NCBI GenBank assembly: GCA_017163975.1
Contig: JAFFSR010000346.1
Location: 1,860,501 to 1,924,500, forward strand
DNA from: Anastatus disparis
Lineage: Eukaryota > Arthropoda > Insecta > Hymenoptera > Eupelmidae
Direction of reading: 5' to 3'
DNA length: 64,000 nucleotides
Shown piece after piece: positions 13,401 through 25,436 of the stretch. Under the pieces are notes generated by a model that was not told the DNA's origin, did not search any database, and saw only the letters and a list, made by a program, of their open reading frames with translations. The position numbers and the translations under genes are program-made. The stretch's first letter is position 1; each line of letters begins with the position of its first letter.

Positions 13401-14034
13401 TTGAAAAAAAATCAATCCTTCGATTACAAAAGAACAGATAATACGACTTGTTTTTAACAGTTGTAAAAATTCTTCAAGTAATCTTCCATCGTTACATACA
13501 TAAATTTTCTATGAAAGTTTTTTTTATGTTCCGTAAAAAATTACGTGAAAGCTATTATTAATCTCTTTTGAAAAATTTCCGAAGGCTTTTGGCGAAAGCT
13601 TACTAATAAAACTTTCAGGAAGCTTGCAGTTATCTTTCATGAAAGATTGTATTAAACGTTAGCGGAATATTCTATGAAAGATGACACGAATCTTTTCAGT
13701 AAGCTCCCTGTAAGCTTTCACGATTACCTGACCGATGAATCTTTCGGGAAGCTTACAGTAATGTTTCTCACTATCTTACATGTAACTTTTCTGGATTCAT
13801 TCATGGAAGCTTGGCTGAAAGGTTACTGTAAGATTTTAAAAAGATTTTGTGGAATATTTCACGTAAGCTTTCTTTAGCCATTTATTCATGCTTACGTTTA
13901 GCTTACTTTTAGATTACGTGAAATATTACAATGCAATATTAAGTAAGCTTACAGAAAGGCTAATGGAAGCTTCCGCCGGAATATTACGTGAAAGTTTCAT
14001 GGGAAGCTTCCTTGGAAGCTTTCGTGCTATGTAG
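10422..14034. mobile_element. AAGCTT-rich modular foldback element(s), CCCAYATAGCAC termini
   Basis: The left end reads CCCATATAGCACG. Inverted partners (GTGCTATGTGGG or close) occur at about 12228-12239, 13300-13311 and 14023-14034, each preceded by GGAAGCTTCCTTGGAAGCTT-like sequence. The interior is saturated with AAGCTT/GGAAGC motifs. The left part is built of tandem ~217-bp modules (starts about 10436, 10653, 10871). The right part has three related modules of 500-730 bp (about 12255, 12773, 13507). No transposase ORF is visible, so this looks like one or more non-autonomous DNA transposons of a family I do not recognise. No target-site duplication was identified. An AT-rich stretch at 11350-11740 shows nothing further. 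Confidence 0.7.
11119..11350 (-). repeat. tRNA-like SINE-type repeat, copy 1
   Basis: On the minus strand there is an A-box-like TAGCGCAATAGGTAGCG (11227-11243) and a B-box-like GGGTTCGAGCC (11190-11200), spaced as in a tRNA. The body resembles elongator tRNA-Met more than other tRNAs, but the anticodon position reads CGT and the anticodon stem does not pair. A second copy at 50231-50450 shares the tRNA part and flanks containing ACGCATAAAA. A dispersed tRNA-derived repeat fits better than a functional tRNA. Confidence 0.65.
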
Positions 14035-14149
14035 GATACGATCCATTTTTCTAAATTTTCATTTCTTTTTTTCTTAATCAAATTTAAATCTTTACTATAA
14101 CTTTAATTTAACCTATACTTTCCTTTATGCATATTTTTTACAAAAATAC

Positions 14150-14440
14150 CTTATTAAAATCTTGTTACGATGAAAAGTGCTGCGTAGAACGAAGACCGGA
14201 AGTCTCTTTTAGCAAAGCGTGGTTTTTGCTGCTGGCTGTGGCGTCGTTTTTGAACCTGTTGCTTCAATGTCTCCTGGTCGTTGGTCACCACTGTAGGGTT
14301 TTTGTATGGGATGTAGACTTTTAGGTTTATTGTGTATGTCGTACGAATAATGCCAGGTCCAATACCCAGACATACAATTAATCTGACTCCAATATATAAC
14401 CCAATTACGTGTCCCCAGGAGGCCAAAAGAACTACAACAA
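14150..14440 (-). mobile_element. Possible LTR/primer-binding-site remnant
   Basis: Read on the minus strand it has a TATA-like GGTTATATATTGG, then AATAAACC, then ACAGTGGTGACCAACGACC. The last resembles an LTR/primer-binding-site junction, and TGGTGACC is also the start of the primer site of the LTR element at 21560-25718. A short open frame spans it but resembles no known protein. Element boundaries are not visible. Confidence 0.3.
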
Positions 14441-14649
14441 AAGGTTTTAATTAATTAGTATTTATTCTAATACTTATCGCCAGCCAACTGATAGCACACT
14501 GTGTACAATAGTCAGTACACCACTGAAAGCGGTGAAGTCGTTGCATTATCTTGCCAGTAATAAATGACTTTGTGTCTGCGCATAAGCATAAATCTTAAGC
14601 TACATTGACGCCGCTATCAAGCTACGCTCACGCCACATCCTACTCTAAA

Positions 14650-14880
14650 TTTCGTCGCTTCAGCCATTTCCAAGAAACAATGGTTATTGTATCTTAATAT
14701 TAAGCTACGAATCCCGCTAATGTAACTTACGAATGACTACAGCTAGCTACTCCATTCATGTTGCATAATTTGTCGTTTTTTTGTCGATCTATGATCAAAT
14801 GAATTGTGGGTTTTAAAAACTGATCCAGACCCAAATATGGTCTTTGGGTCTGATTGCACAACGAAAATTAAAAAAAAATG
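14650..14880 (+). repeat. Dispersed repeat, copy 1
   Basis: The stretch with TGCATAATTTGTCG and CAGACCCAAATATGGTCTTT recurs in the same orientation at about 41815-42000 (there CAGACCCAAATATAGTCTTT). No coding potential or terminal repeat was recognised, so the class is unknown. Confidence 0.65.
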
Positions 14881-14989
14881 TTCTTAATAAATCATGCTAT
14901 TTTTAGTAGTTTGTTGCTTATTTGTTGCTGATTTATTCTACTCTGAATCTTGTTGCTCCAGCTGTTTCCAAGAAACAATAGTAGTATAT

Positions 14990-15185
14990 AGGCAGGTATG
15001 GCGAGACAAGGGGAGGGGGAAGTCTTTCCTCTCCCCTACCTATCTGGGGCTGTTACAGCGTACATGGGTAGGTATAGCGAGGCATCATTTTCGCCTCCCC
15101 TTCCACCGTCTCTTTCACCTACCTGTCTGCGAGGTGTTATAGTGTATACGGGGAGTCCTCCGAGTCTTCCCCTCATTTTCTAAGA
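14990..15185. repeat. G/C-rich repeat related to 41590-41800
   Basis: Contains GGGGCTGTTACAGCGTACAT and GTATAGCGAG. In inverse orientation these match the units at 41640-41770 (ATGTACGCTATAACAGCCCC, CTCGCTATAC). Purine/pyrimidine-rich tracts separate the shared cores. Confidence 0.6.
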
Positions 15186-15639
15186 AGGGTGTTGTACACT
15201 GGGCGATATAGTCTGAAAATAATTTTTCTCTTTTTCCTCCACTCTCATATTTACGGTAATTATAAAGTAAATCTTTATGTGAATGTATACTTAATTTAAA
15301 ATATAATTTAAAACAATATGTATACTTACTTCTAAAACATAAAAAATTCATAAAAATTAAAATTTTTAAATAAATAAATAAAATTGTATTTTTTATAATA
15401 TTATTAATTTAAAAAAAGTTCAAACAAATTATTTGAAATTTAAATTATGTACGTAAGCAAATGAAAAAATTAATTAGAAGAACATAATTAATATCTTGTG
15501 AAATATTATTAATTAATTTTTAAAATATTTTTTTAAATTTGGTTTTTCTTTTTAATTAAAAGTATATGATATAAATTATTAAGAAATAGGTGAATAAGGT
15601 AAAAATGAAATATTAACAAATTAAATGTGTTTAAATTTT
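15186..15639. other. AT-rich spacer, nothing recognised
   Basis: Very AT-rich, without a supported gene, repeat unit or terminal signal. Confidence 0.6.
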
Positions 15640-17313
15640 TTATTCAATACCTTCATATACGTGTGTAGCTGTCGGTGGGTTACTTGATTTTCTACTATAC
15701 ATTAATGATGCGTGAGGCTCTTGGCTAAAAATCGTATTAAATTCTTCTTCGGAGATGAGTTGATGGAACTCTTTCCCTGCGTAGGGATATTTTGTCAGCT
15801 CTCGATCGCTCTGGTTTGTAACAGGTATGTTTGCCGAATTTTGCGCAGCTTTGATGCGCCATATATGGTTGACAACATTCCTCCTCAATGCTGTGTGCAT
15901 AAGCGCAGGCGTATGAATTTGGGCACTGAAAAAAATTAAAAGTATAAGTACATTGAATTAAAAAAAGTAATAATAAAGAGTAAAAGTTTTCAAATAATTT
16001 AAAAAATTTAAATAATAGAAAAAATTGTATAGATGAATTCAAACATTTTGTAATTACTAATAACTTAAAATTGATTTTAAAAAATTGAGCTTTTAACAAT
16101 TAAAAAAAAAGTTTACATATAAATGTGTGAAAAAAAAAATAATATTGATACTTACTGCCCGATGATTTCTGCTTGGAGGTATGATATGTCCATTACCATA
16201 CACTGTACGTTTTTTTGTGATTTCCAAGTGTTGGAGATCTCTATCCTGAAGAGGCCTTGCTACGGGGGTTAAATTGTTGAAAAAATCATCCATCGTCAAA
16301 GTGAATGATGGTGAATTTATAATGGTTGCATTTGCGTATAAAATTTGCTGGGCCCAATAATAGATTAATCCTCCATCCCCATATAACCGACGCTGCGTAA
16401 TTCTGTTGGCCAGGAAATCTAATTCTTGTTTGCACTGGCTTATGTTTATACCTGTATCTATCAATTTTTTTAATTGCATCATTGGCTCGAGTAATGTATG
16501 TTCGCGCACTTTCGCGAAATTTCTTACTTTTTCGTCTAATACCTCTGTTGTTCTTCTTTTTTTTTGTTTTTTTTTCGTTAATAATAATAACGTCTTGTTA
16601 TTTGTATTATTAGCTAAAAGTTAATCTAAATCTGCTAACACCTATATTTCCGCACTTTTTTCAATTATTGAATTGTTAATAATTACGTCTTCTTCCGTGT
16701 CGTTCTCGTTATTCGTATTATTAGTTAAAATTTCATCTAAATCTGCTAACACCGGCATTTCCGCACTTTTTTTAATTATTGAATCGAACCACGTTTTTTC
16801 ATCACTAATAATGTCTTTATTTTCACTGTGACATTGTGAAATATCACTTGTTAAATCTAAAACAATCTTTTTAAATATCACATCTTACGTTTTTTCTTCA
16901 TGATTAATATCATTTGCGATATTTAAATTAACATTTTCGTCAATATTCACTTCACTATTTGTCGATTCGCTAATAAAATCTTGAATTGTTTCTGTACCTA
17001 TACTTTGTTCAAGAATGGTCTCTAACCATTCCATATCGGTATTAACACTATTTTCACTTACGTTATAATTCACGTTTTGCAAAATCACATTTTCACTAAT
17101 TTCTCCAACACTATTCGTCGATTCAACACTATTTTTAATTTCTTCTATTTCTACACTTTCTTCTAGCATTTTCTCTAACCACTCTATATCGTTGGTGTTA
17201 ACACTATTGATAGTGATTAAATCACCAATATCTTGTGATATTGCTTCTTCACCAGTATTTTCAATAACAGCGTCTAACCACGCCATACTGTTATTTTCTA
17301 CTTGAGTATTCAT
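15640..17313 (-). pseudogene. Unrecognised acidic WL-repeat gene, broken, with an apparent intron
   Basis: The 5' part (17313-16885) is very acidic. It contains a repeated module with cores AWLDAVIENT, EWLEKMLEES and EWLETILEQS. Past an in-frame TAA at 16885 the same frame continues with TWFDSIIKKS and a decayed fifth copy (SIIEKS). After two more stops comes a Lys/Arg-rich stretch, then a better-conserved open part (16509-16156) containing RRLYGDGGLIYYWAQQ and a possible junction GCA|GTAAGT. A plausible intron (about 16155-15933) ends in TTTTTTTCAG. The downstream frame to 15640 reads as sensible protein (for example KYPYAGKEFHQLISEEEF) but is one base out of phase with the proposed junction, so either a frameshift or another splice site is involved. 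I do not recognise the family. It could be a host gene, a domesticated mobile-element gene or an endogenous viral gene. Confidence 0.55.
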
Positions 17314-18080
17314 TACGGTTTTTTAAAAATATTTTTAAATTAAAAATTAGTGTAGAAAAAAAGGTATCTTCCGAATATGTTTACGGAATGAAACTAAAAC
17401 TTCGAATAACGTTGGTGCGAGGAAAACTCGACGCAGAATATTTTTTCCTAAAATTATCCATGAATATAAAAATAATAAGGTTTCTTCCCTAGCTTAAAAT
17501 AGAAAAAATTATGAAAAACATATGCTCTGCAAAGTATTTTAACTGAAGCGATAAGCATATACATCTTATAAATGTCGAAAAATTTGTCACCTGCTATGTT
17601 GTATACTATCTGATATTCTTTCTCTCTCTTTTTTAAACGTGTGTTTTTACATTTGTAGAAATCCAGGAGTGGATTTTACGTAACATTATCTGAAAACATT
17701 AAATAGTACGCGAACAACTAGTGGGTATTTTGAGAACCGATAAACAGCGCGTTAGCAAGGCGAAAGAGAGAGAGATAACTAGAGTTGGACATATATTGCT
17801 AGTGTAAGAGAAAATGTAGTCATTAGAAAAGAAAAGAAGATTAGAGGTGTATTATACATAGCAGATGGGTAGGTTGGTGTGTATTTTTTATCAACGGTCC
17901 TTAAATTTTTTCTTCATACGTTTTTTCAATAGTAGTAGTAGTATTAAGGTGAGCATTTAAGTAAACAGTAAATTGAAAATTGGCCTACCACAATAATGAT
18001 ATTGGTCAAGTACGCATTCAGCTGCTCTGTTTTAAGAATATTTTTTATCTTTTTCTCAAATTGTCACCGAACCTTTTTCC
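17314..18080. other. Spacer upstream of the WL-repeat gene, nothing recognised
   Basis: No supported coding region. Contains a GAGAGAGA tract near 17765 and AT-rich sequence up to the TTAA where the next MITE inserted. A promoter for the minus-strand gene would be expected near 17314-17450, but no motif stands out. Confidence 0.5.
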
Positions 18081-18084
18081 TTAA

Positions 18085-18461
18085 GAGGAGGTCACGTATC
18101 TCTGTCCTTTTCTAATCAAAGAAATGATTTTTTTACAACAACTAATAACTTTAGCAAAAAATAAAGAGAAAGCCGCTTCTTGTATCAGAGAAAGCATTAT
18201 TTTGTTTGATGAGAAAAAATTAATTTTATTGCTTCGTTCTCAAGAAAACCTTGAAAAACCAAATTGTCCACCCTAACCTCTATGATTTAAGTTTTTCAAG
18301 GTTTTCTTGAAAACGAAGCAATAAAATTAATTCTTTCTTATCAAAGAAAATATTTTTTTTTTGATACGAGATGCGGCTTTCTCTTTTTTTGCTAAAGTTA
18401 TTAGTTTTTGTAAAAAATCATTTTTTTTTATTAGAAAAGGACAGAGATACGTGACCTCCTC
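18085..18461. mobile_element. Palindromic TTAA MITE, family A
   Basis: Flanked by TTAA at 18081-18084 and 18462-18465. Both ends read GAGGAGGTCACGTATCTC inward. The two halves are near-perfect inverted repeats meeting around CCACCCTAACCTCTATGATT (about 18270-18290). No coding capacity. Other copies are at 26507-26887, 45383-45595 and 50451-50762. Confidence 0.92.
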
Positions 18462-18796
18462 TTAAAGTGTGAGATCATATAAATATATATAAAAAGAATT
18501 GCAATGCTAATTCTTTTTTAATTTTTCGTCATCGTAGTGTAACGTTCTTTACGAAAGATACCTAATTTCATTTTTAAGAAAACGCATAGTGATCTAAAAT
18601 AAAAATACAAGTAACAATGATTAAAAATATTGCGGAAAATCATTAAAAATCGCTTTTCTCTTGAATTTTTTTCCCTTTGAGAAAAAAGTCGTATATAAAG
18701 AAATGACGAGGCAATTTTTGACAGAGATAGTATTTTGACTTGATAAGGAATAGAACTTTAAATTTTAAGTGTTAAGTGATTTTATTGAGAGAAATC

Positions 18797-19165
18797 ATGA
18801 GGGATAACGAAGGTGAAAACGAATTCTGTGAAATTATATTTCAGATTGTTGATTATTTAATTTATGAGATTGTGTTATATTATACAACGTAAATGTGGGT
18901 CGTCATGGCGTCGAAAAGTACAGCGTATGCCTACTTTACAATTAAAAAAACAATTCAGTTGTATAAAATATAGTGTGTGTCGTTACGAATGATTGCGCGA
19001 TTGTTCAATATGTTTTTTAAAGAAAAACAGCTTGCAGTAATAACAACAGAAGAATACGTGATATCAAAAAATCTACATGATACCTATGTACTCCAGGGTC
19101 TTATGAACGAATATAACGAAAAACGTTGTAAGTACACAAAATTTTTAAATTATTATCCTTATTAA
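18797..19165 (+). pseudogene. Unrecognised interrupted small ORF
   Basis: One frame from ATG 18797 begins MRDNEGENEFCEIIFQ and runs, through two stops, into the open stretch 18977-19165 (ending CKYTKFLNYYPY). It points away from the WL-repeat gene. No family was recognised, and chance openness in AT-rich DNA is quite possible. Confidence 0.25.
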
Positions 19166-19359
19166 ACTTATTTAAAAAAATTAATTTGTGAATATCAAGT
19201 TTGGTTCGAAAACTTAAAGGTCTCTTTATCTAACGACAGTCACAAGAAAAGCCAAAATATTTGTTTTAGAAATTTTTACATATAAAAACTTTATATTTAT
19301 TATTACTTATAATTAAATATCCATCAAATTTTTTAATTGGTATGTCTTATATTTTATAT

Positions 19360-19500
19360 GTTACGATCTTGATTTGTAAATATTTAAAATATCGTATTTT
19401 AAGGAAATGTAAAATACCGGCATTACAGTTTTCAAAATTTATTTTTATAATCCACAATTTTTTATAATATCTCTTTATTATGATTTTCATAAAAAATATT
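19360..19500 (+). repeat. Repeat copy containing the empty site of the LTR insertion
   Basis: This stretch (GATCTTGATTTGTAAATATT ... AAATACCGGCATTACAG ...) matches the two flanks of the LTR element, at 21506-21559 and 25719-25790. The match is continuous across CCGG, the duplicated target. It therefore represents the pre-insertion state of a dispersed repeat. Confidence 0.85.
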
Positions 19501-19637
19501 TTTAATTATTTTTACTAAATTTGTATCATTTTCAATAATTTAAAAATAAATATTTTTTACACATTTCCTTTTTTAAATCAAAGACATTTTTCGTATATAA
19601 CTTTAAATATTACTATTAAATGATTCTTTGTTTGTCT

Positions 19638-19639
<2 letters not shown>

Positions 19640-19714
<75 letters not shown>
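19640..19714. repeat. (TA)n microsatellite
   Basis: Pure TA tract of about 75 bp abutting the Helitron 3' terminus at 19715. Helitrons insert between A and T, so a TA tract is a natural target. Confidence 0.95.
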
Positions 19715-19715
<1 letters not shown>

Positions 19716-20769
19716 TAGGGGGTACCCCCCTGCTCGCACTGCTCGCCAACCCCCAGTTGTGCTATAAATATAATTATATATTAAACATTCAAATCATTTT
19801 TAAATTTTTAAATCATTTTTTTTTTAGTTTCGTTGATAATTTAGTATATTATTTGATATATCGTAATGATTTTGAGTTTTATAAGATTTATAGGATTATT
19901 TTGTTATAATTCCTTTTTTATATCTTTTTTCTCATTTTAAACATTTTATGAGATATATCAAAAATTCATACTAAAATTTATAAATTTATTATGATATTGT
20001 AAATGAAATTATTACATGATCATTATATCATATTTTATTTAAAATTTAGATATTTATATAACAAATAAATAAATAAAATAATTTTAAATTATTTTATACT
20101 TACTTATATTACATTTACCTGTATAAAAGTTATGAATATGTTTTTTTTATTTATTGTTGTTAGTAGTTAAATTATTTATTTATTAAAATTTCGATTTATA
20201 AATTTTAAATAATCATAACTTTTAAATATTTTAGTTAATTTTTAAATAATTTATTTTTTTTTTATTTTTAATAATATTGATAATGTTCAAAAGTTTTTTT
20301 TTAATTTATTATTATATATTGAAATATTTATGATTTATTTTAATTTTTCATATTTTATTAATAATGTTAGCTAATCTTAATAAATATTTAGAATAAATTT
20401 CATGACTTTGATTAAAGTAATATTCTGCTATTGGTTCGCGTATTATTTTTTTAATATTTCTTTCTAAACTATGTTAGGTACAATATCTCTGTTTTTCGAT
20501 TCATTTTGAATATATATTTTATTTACATTTTTACAACGTGAAAGAGTTATTTGTGCTTCTATGTTATATTTGAATAATTTAGTTATTTTTAATCGCGTTT
20601 CATTACATAATCCATTTTTTATACTTAAATTTCGAATTAACATAATTATGGTATTTACTTTTAATTTCAGTTTGTGTGGAGGTAATCCTTCTCTTATGTT
20701 ATTTAACATTTCTATTGAATAATTCAAATGAATATTATTATCCGTTTGATCTACACCTTTGTAAAACAA
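19715..20769 (-). mobile_element. Helitron remnant with 3' terminus and helicase fragment
   Basis: The minus-strand reading frame 20769-20464 contains REGLPPHKLKLKVNTIIMLI and NGLCNETRLKI, the late PIF1-helicase region of Helitrons. The final [12 protein letters not shown] block is not found downstream. The element appears to end in GGGGGGTACCCCC, a GC hairpin, overlapping CTAG (19715-19718) and followed by T. That fits the Helitron rule of hairpin plus CTRR, inserted between A and T. The stretch 19719-20463 between them is AT-rich with a GC-rich terminal 45 bp. Confidence 0.75.
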
Positions 20770-21245
20770 ATATAAATAGTTATTAATCTTGAAAGTTATA
20801 TAAATTTAAACATAAATATTAATATCAATTAATTTTAAAAGTTGTATAAATCAATACTATTAAAGGTTTATAATGTAAGGTGGTGTGGAAATCTGAATCC
20901 TCAATACTATATGCTTATTTTTATTTTAATACAATAAAATATTTATAATATGAACAAATTATTAAAAATCATTATGTTTTCAACAAATGAATTAATTATA
21001 GTGTTGAGGAATTGTAATAGAATTAATTTAAATTTATATTTATTAATTTCAGATAAACTATGTAAAAAATGGTAATAAGATATCTGATGAGGCACATGTT
21101 TTTCATTTTAAATATAATAAATTGTAATTTTATGCAACTACTTTCAAGTTTTCAACAAAAAAAAAATTAAAATTTTTATATTTTTATGTAATATTATACT
21201 TAAAATATAATAAAAAAATATAAAACTATATTATGCAATATTTGA
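20770..21245. other. AT-rich spacer, nothing recognised
   Basis: No supported gene or repeat structure seen. Confidence 0.55.
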
Positions 21246-21445
21246 TGGTTCTAAAAGGTTGTTGGGGGATTGTGGGGGGATTGTGGGGGGGTTGTGGGGG
21301 GGGGGCTGTGGGGGGGCAAGAGGGGGGTCTATGGGGGGATGTGGGGGGGCGGGGGGGGTAATGATCGATAACATAAAATAACGTAAATTTACGTTATCTA
21401 ATTAATAAAAATCATGTGGGGGCTGTGGGGGGGGGGGGGGCACCG
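21246..21445 (+). repeat. Poly-G-rich tract
   Basis: Irregular repeats of TGTGGGGGG with runs of up to about 12 G, split by a short AT-rich segment (21360-21410). Composition is extreme relative to the neighbourhood, and many adjacent G-runs could form G-quadruplexes on this strand. Confidence 0.85.
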
Positions 21446-21559
21446 ACTGAATTTTGGTTCATATAACTATATAATATAGGAGATATATATATATATATAT
21501 TTCGATCTTGAATTGTAAATATTTAAAATATCCTATTTTAAAGAAATTGAAAATACCGG

Positions 21560-21841
21560 TATAACGCCTTGGTGGCGATGTAGAAGTTAAGTGCAGAAGG
21601 AGACTAGGATCTAGAAATAAAGTCAGAGACTATATAAGTTAGATGTAACTTTATTAGAGAGCCAATGCGACTAAGCGCAGTGGCTGGCGGAACAAGACTG
21701 AAGTACAAGCAAGCAGTCTCGAAGCTGCTTCTTCCTCGTCTGATATGAGCCTGCGCAGAGGCGTTCTCATGTATACGCTGACATGTGTATTGGTGCGCTT
21801 ACAGCGCCATACGCATACATACAAGTGTGAGTGTCCCCACA
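21560..21841 (-). repeat. 3' LTR of the 4.16-kb element
   Basis: Direct repeat of 25437-25718. On the minus strand it contains AATAAAG as a probable polyadenylation signal (plus TTTATT at 21650-21655). A minus-strand open frame of about 60 codons inside it is repeated exactly in the other LTR and is not a gene. Confidence 0.93.
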
Positions 21842-24800
21842 TCACTCCCCCCCAACAATTAAATTATGTTAAGGATAATTTTATTTACAAAGTTGCAAAA
21901 GGGTGCATATTTTTATATCACAGATAGGTTAACAATCAGTCTTTTTTATATGAAGTTAACAATAAAAAGTTGAAATAGGTTATAAATCGCATACAATGAG
22001 TTTAAAAAGATCGCATTAAAATTCGTATAAATGTTCGCATTGACATTAAAGTCTCATAAAAAATAATTATATAAAAGATCGCAATAACATTATGAATATC
22101 GCAGTTATTATCACAGCATAGTTATTAAAAGTACATAACAATTACAAGTGTTCAACAATCTTTTAAGATTTATTTATAGTTTTTTTGGCTAGAAGTCTTT
22201 ATTACAGTGAAAACTGTTAATACTATTAGCTTTTTATTCTATAAATCCTTTAGGATTTACATAAGATTTTTCCTTAGAGGATTCGCAAAAAATGCTTTAT
22301 TGCAGTAAAAACTGTTAATGTTTGTTAGCTATTTATCCCTATTATTGATTAATTCACTTAAAGGTGCAGTGAAATAGATACTTTTTATACAATTGCGCTA
22401 TACGCAAAAAATGGTATGCACGGAACAAGTTTAGTGCTTGTTGCGGATTGCATTAAGGTACTTGAGTATATTTACATATTATGCACTTATAGTGCTTTAC
22501 TTTCAAGTATGAGCGCAGTTATGTACTACATTAGATTCGCTGTGAAATATTACAAAATATTTACATAATCGCAGAATTTTGCGCATTAGTTATTGCAGTC
22601 AAATGCACTATGACGTTGCAAGTTAATGTGTACAACTCACTTGATTATAATTTGTTGATAAGAATGGTTGGTGCATTATATAGTTTTTCAACTCGTCAAG
22701 ATAATTATTACTTATTAAATTAAGTAGCATCAATTTATTATGATACAAATTGCTTATTGGCGTATGCTAAGTTGCATGAATCAAAAATAAGAAGTTGAAT
22801 GTACATTATGAAAATCAAAATGCATTATCAATATTATAATTAACTAATTGAAATTTTAAGTAGTGCACTTGACTGTTACGAAAATCTTACATGCGTGAAT
22901 TTACTTTATGTTAAAGAAGAAATGCGTTGCCTAGAACGCAAAAGAATATAACATTATGACTCTACTGATAAAGAGTTAATAAAAAAGATGTAAAAATGTA
23001 AAAAAAAATGAAACAAGAAAAAATAAACTAGATAATTAACTATTGCGCATTTACAAAAGTGTTAGTAAGAGAAGCTAGAGAATAGATGGAAAGACATTTT
23101 GGTTAGTTGTACTTAAATATTTCGCACGGAGGTATTCAATTTCTCCCAAATCTCTAGCGGTATTTAGCCTACGCTTTTTGTACAATTTCGAAGTGAGTGC
23201 GAGGCCTTTCGTACATATTTAACCGAGACTTGATCGCGAAACCTAACCTTCTTGTCTACTTCCCCATTCTCTACTGAAATAAAATTGATTTTATTTCTTT
23301 TTAGGATGTTTGGGATACATTTTTTCTTTTTAGGTGTTTTACAGAGAGAGTTAGCTGTGGATGAATGATAGAGGAAGGATTGTCTTTATTAAGGGTGGAA
23401 GTCTCTAAAGCTTCTACGCATTCCGGTGCATTAATAATTTGCTTACTTTGCGTTATTTCCGGAAGCACGCTTTCATCCATTATCCTATCGCTAGTCGCTT
23501 GAATGTCGCTGCTAACGCCGCGATCATCCCCCCCGGCGACAACTCGTCCATGTCATCATTTCTATATATAAGAAATACAGGATTCGGCAACAAAATCTGA
23601 TTTACCGATATGAGATAGCTCTTGGCCATGTGTCCCGACTGCACAGGGTGCAGAGTCATTTCATGGACGAGTAGTCACAGAGAAGGAAAAAATACTTTTC
23701 CTAATTTATGCAAGGTGCAGCCCGAGAAAAATCCTCTCTTTGAATTTAAAAAGAAAAACGAATTTATATTCAGGAGGCGTCTCGCGCAATCAGATCGACA
23801 TCCACGTGCTCAGCGTAAGAGACCTCCAGCGGTCGACGACTGATACACACAGAAGTCTCCCGGTGCGCAAGCGCGAATAACTAACAAAACGCATGCTTGA
23901 CGCCGTCAAGCCGACCTCCCGGCGCTGGTGTAAAGGGCCAAGCACCGAGAAGCCTTCCTTCCCGCGCGAGTGAAAAATCAGAGAGAATCTCTCACGTGAC
24001 CGACTACCCGATAAGAACAATTGTGGGTTTCTCGCCTATAACCACGTCAAAATAATATAGAAAAGACTCTTGGCACTCGCACTACTTTCAATAGTCCCCG
24101 TTTGAGATCCGGAGGAATCGACGAAGGAGCTTTCTTAAGCAATGCCAGCGCCTCGAGTTAAAGTGAGATTTTCTCACAATAAAGAAAAGTATATATATTT
24201 TAAAATATCTTAAAATTCTAGGACGGGAAATCCTCAATTGTGCACAGTTAAAGTTTTATATGTCAAAAGATATATGTTTAAAAATAAAAAAAAGAAATAT
24301 ATGTGTATATAGACAAAAATACAAATAAATAAGTAAATGAAAAATTAAATACGACACAAATATGTGCGACTAGTTTTATATTGTACTTCAGAGAATTTTA
24401 AGTAAAATTTTGTACTAACTTGAACTATACTAATGAGTCTGAAATCGGCTCTTTCGTTAAAAATTTTCGTACGCAAATATAAAATCAATGCTAGTTAGTT
24501 TAGAAAGAAAAACCGATTCCTCGCACTCCGCACTCGCTTAAAATTAAAATGATGTTCTTCCGTTGACCTTGAGGTAGTTGATATGTTTACAAATTTCGAC
24601 CGTTTGACTTATTAAAAGTACGCGTTTGCTAGACTTGAAACTAGCCGTTTCTTTATCTTTAAAAGCAATATCGCGTGACTACCGATCAAAAAAGAAATTT
24701 GTATGCCGGACAAAATGCGTACATAAGCTATGACGCGTGTCTTAGGGCATAAAATTTACTATATAAAAATAATTTTTAGTTTCTAATAAAGTGATGTACG

Positions 24801-25436
24801 CGAGAAAAGAAATTTTCCAACGCCAGACACAATGCGTACATAACCTATACGCGTGTCAACGACGTGCTTTTTCACAAACGTGATAAATAAATTTCAATCG
24901 CGATTCACTTTAATATAACGGCCACAACACGCACTGCCGTGAACAAAGAAAAATTTCACGTGATTATGCGTGTTAAACATTAATGGCGCCACGTGGCCGA
25001 AATTCTCTACAAAAAGGTTTTTTGTGCGAATTTTTGCACTTTAACACTTTTATTCGCGCACTCGCGATTTTCTATTAGAGAAAAACAAAACATATAAAAG
25101 AGAGTGCACTTTAGCAACTCTCGCTACCTTAAGAAGATGTACCACGATTCTCCGGACAAAGACGTTGAGGCAGATGCCGCAGAGAAACGTCTTCCACTTA
25201 GAGCTCGTAGGGGCCGTGCGATGCGTGCGTGCGATGTTCCGCCTTTCTAGTCCCAGCAGAGAGAAAGAGGACTCCTTGTGCGTGTGGATGAGCGACGAGA
25301 GCAGCAAAACTCTGTGCTTGACCAGCAAACAGAAAACCCAAAATGGCGGAATTTCGAGGCGTCCCTCTTGGTCCGTCGCTTGGTTGTTAAAATGGCTGCC
25401 TGGTCGTCGCTGAATCCTTCAGTCGGGGTCACCAGA
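21842..25436 (-). other. Internal region of the LTR element, non-coding
   Basis: No retroviral domain was recognised in any frame. Between about 22000 and 23100 it is AT-rich with many GCA/TGC motifs. 23100-25436 is more GC-balanced. A short internal duplication carries GCGTACATAA...ACGCGTGTC near 24715 and 24825. Short open frames at 23622-23843, 23790-24020 and 25050-25328 lack recognisable homology and probably arose by chance. Confidence 0.7.

Noticed and set aside
14154..14426. 90-codon minus-strand frame as a gene
   Set aside because: It overlaps TATA-, polyadenylation- and primer-site-like motifs of an LTR remnant and has no recognisable domain.
21654..21845. Identical 63-68 codon frames in both LTRs
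   Set aside because: Contained in the non-coding LTR. Identity is due to LTR duplication.
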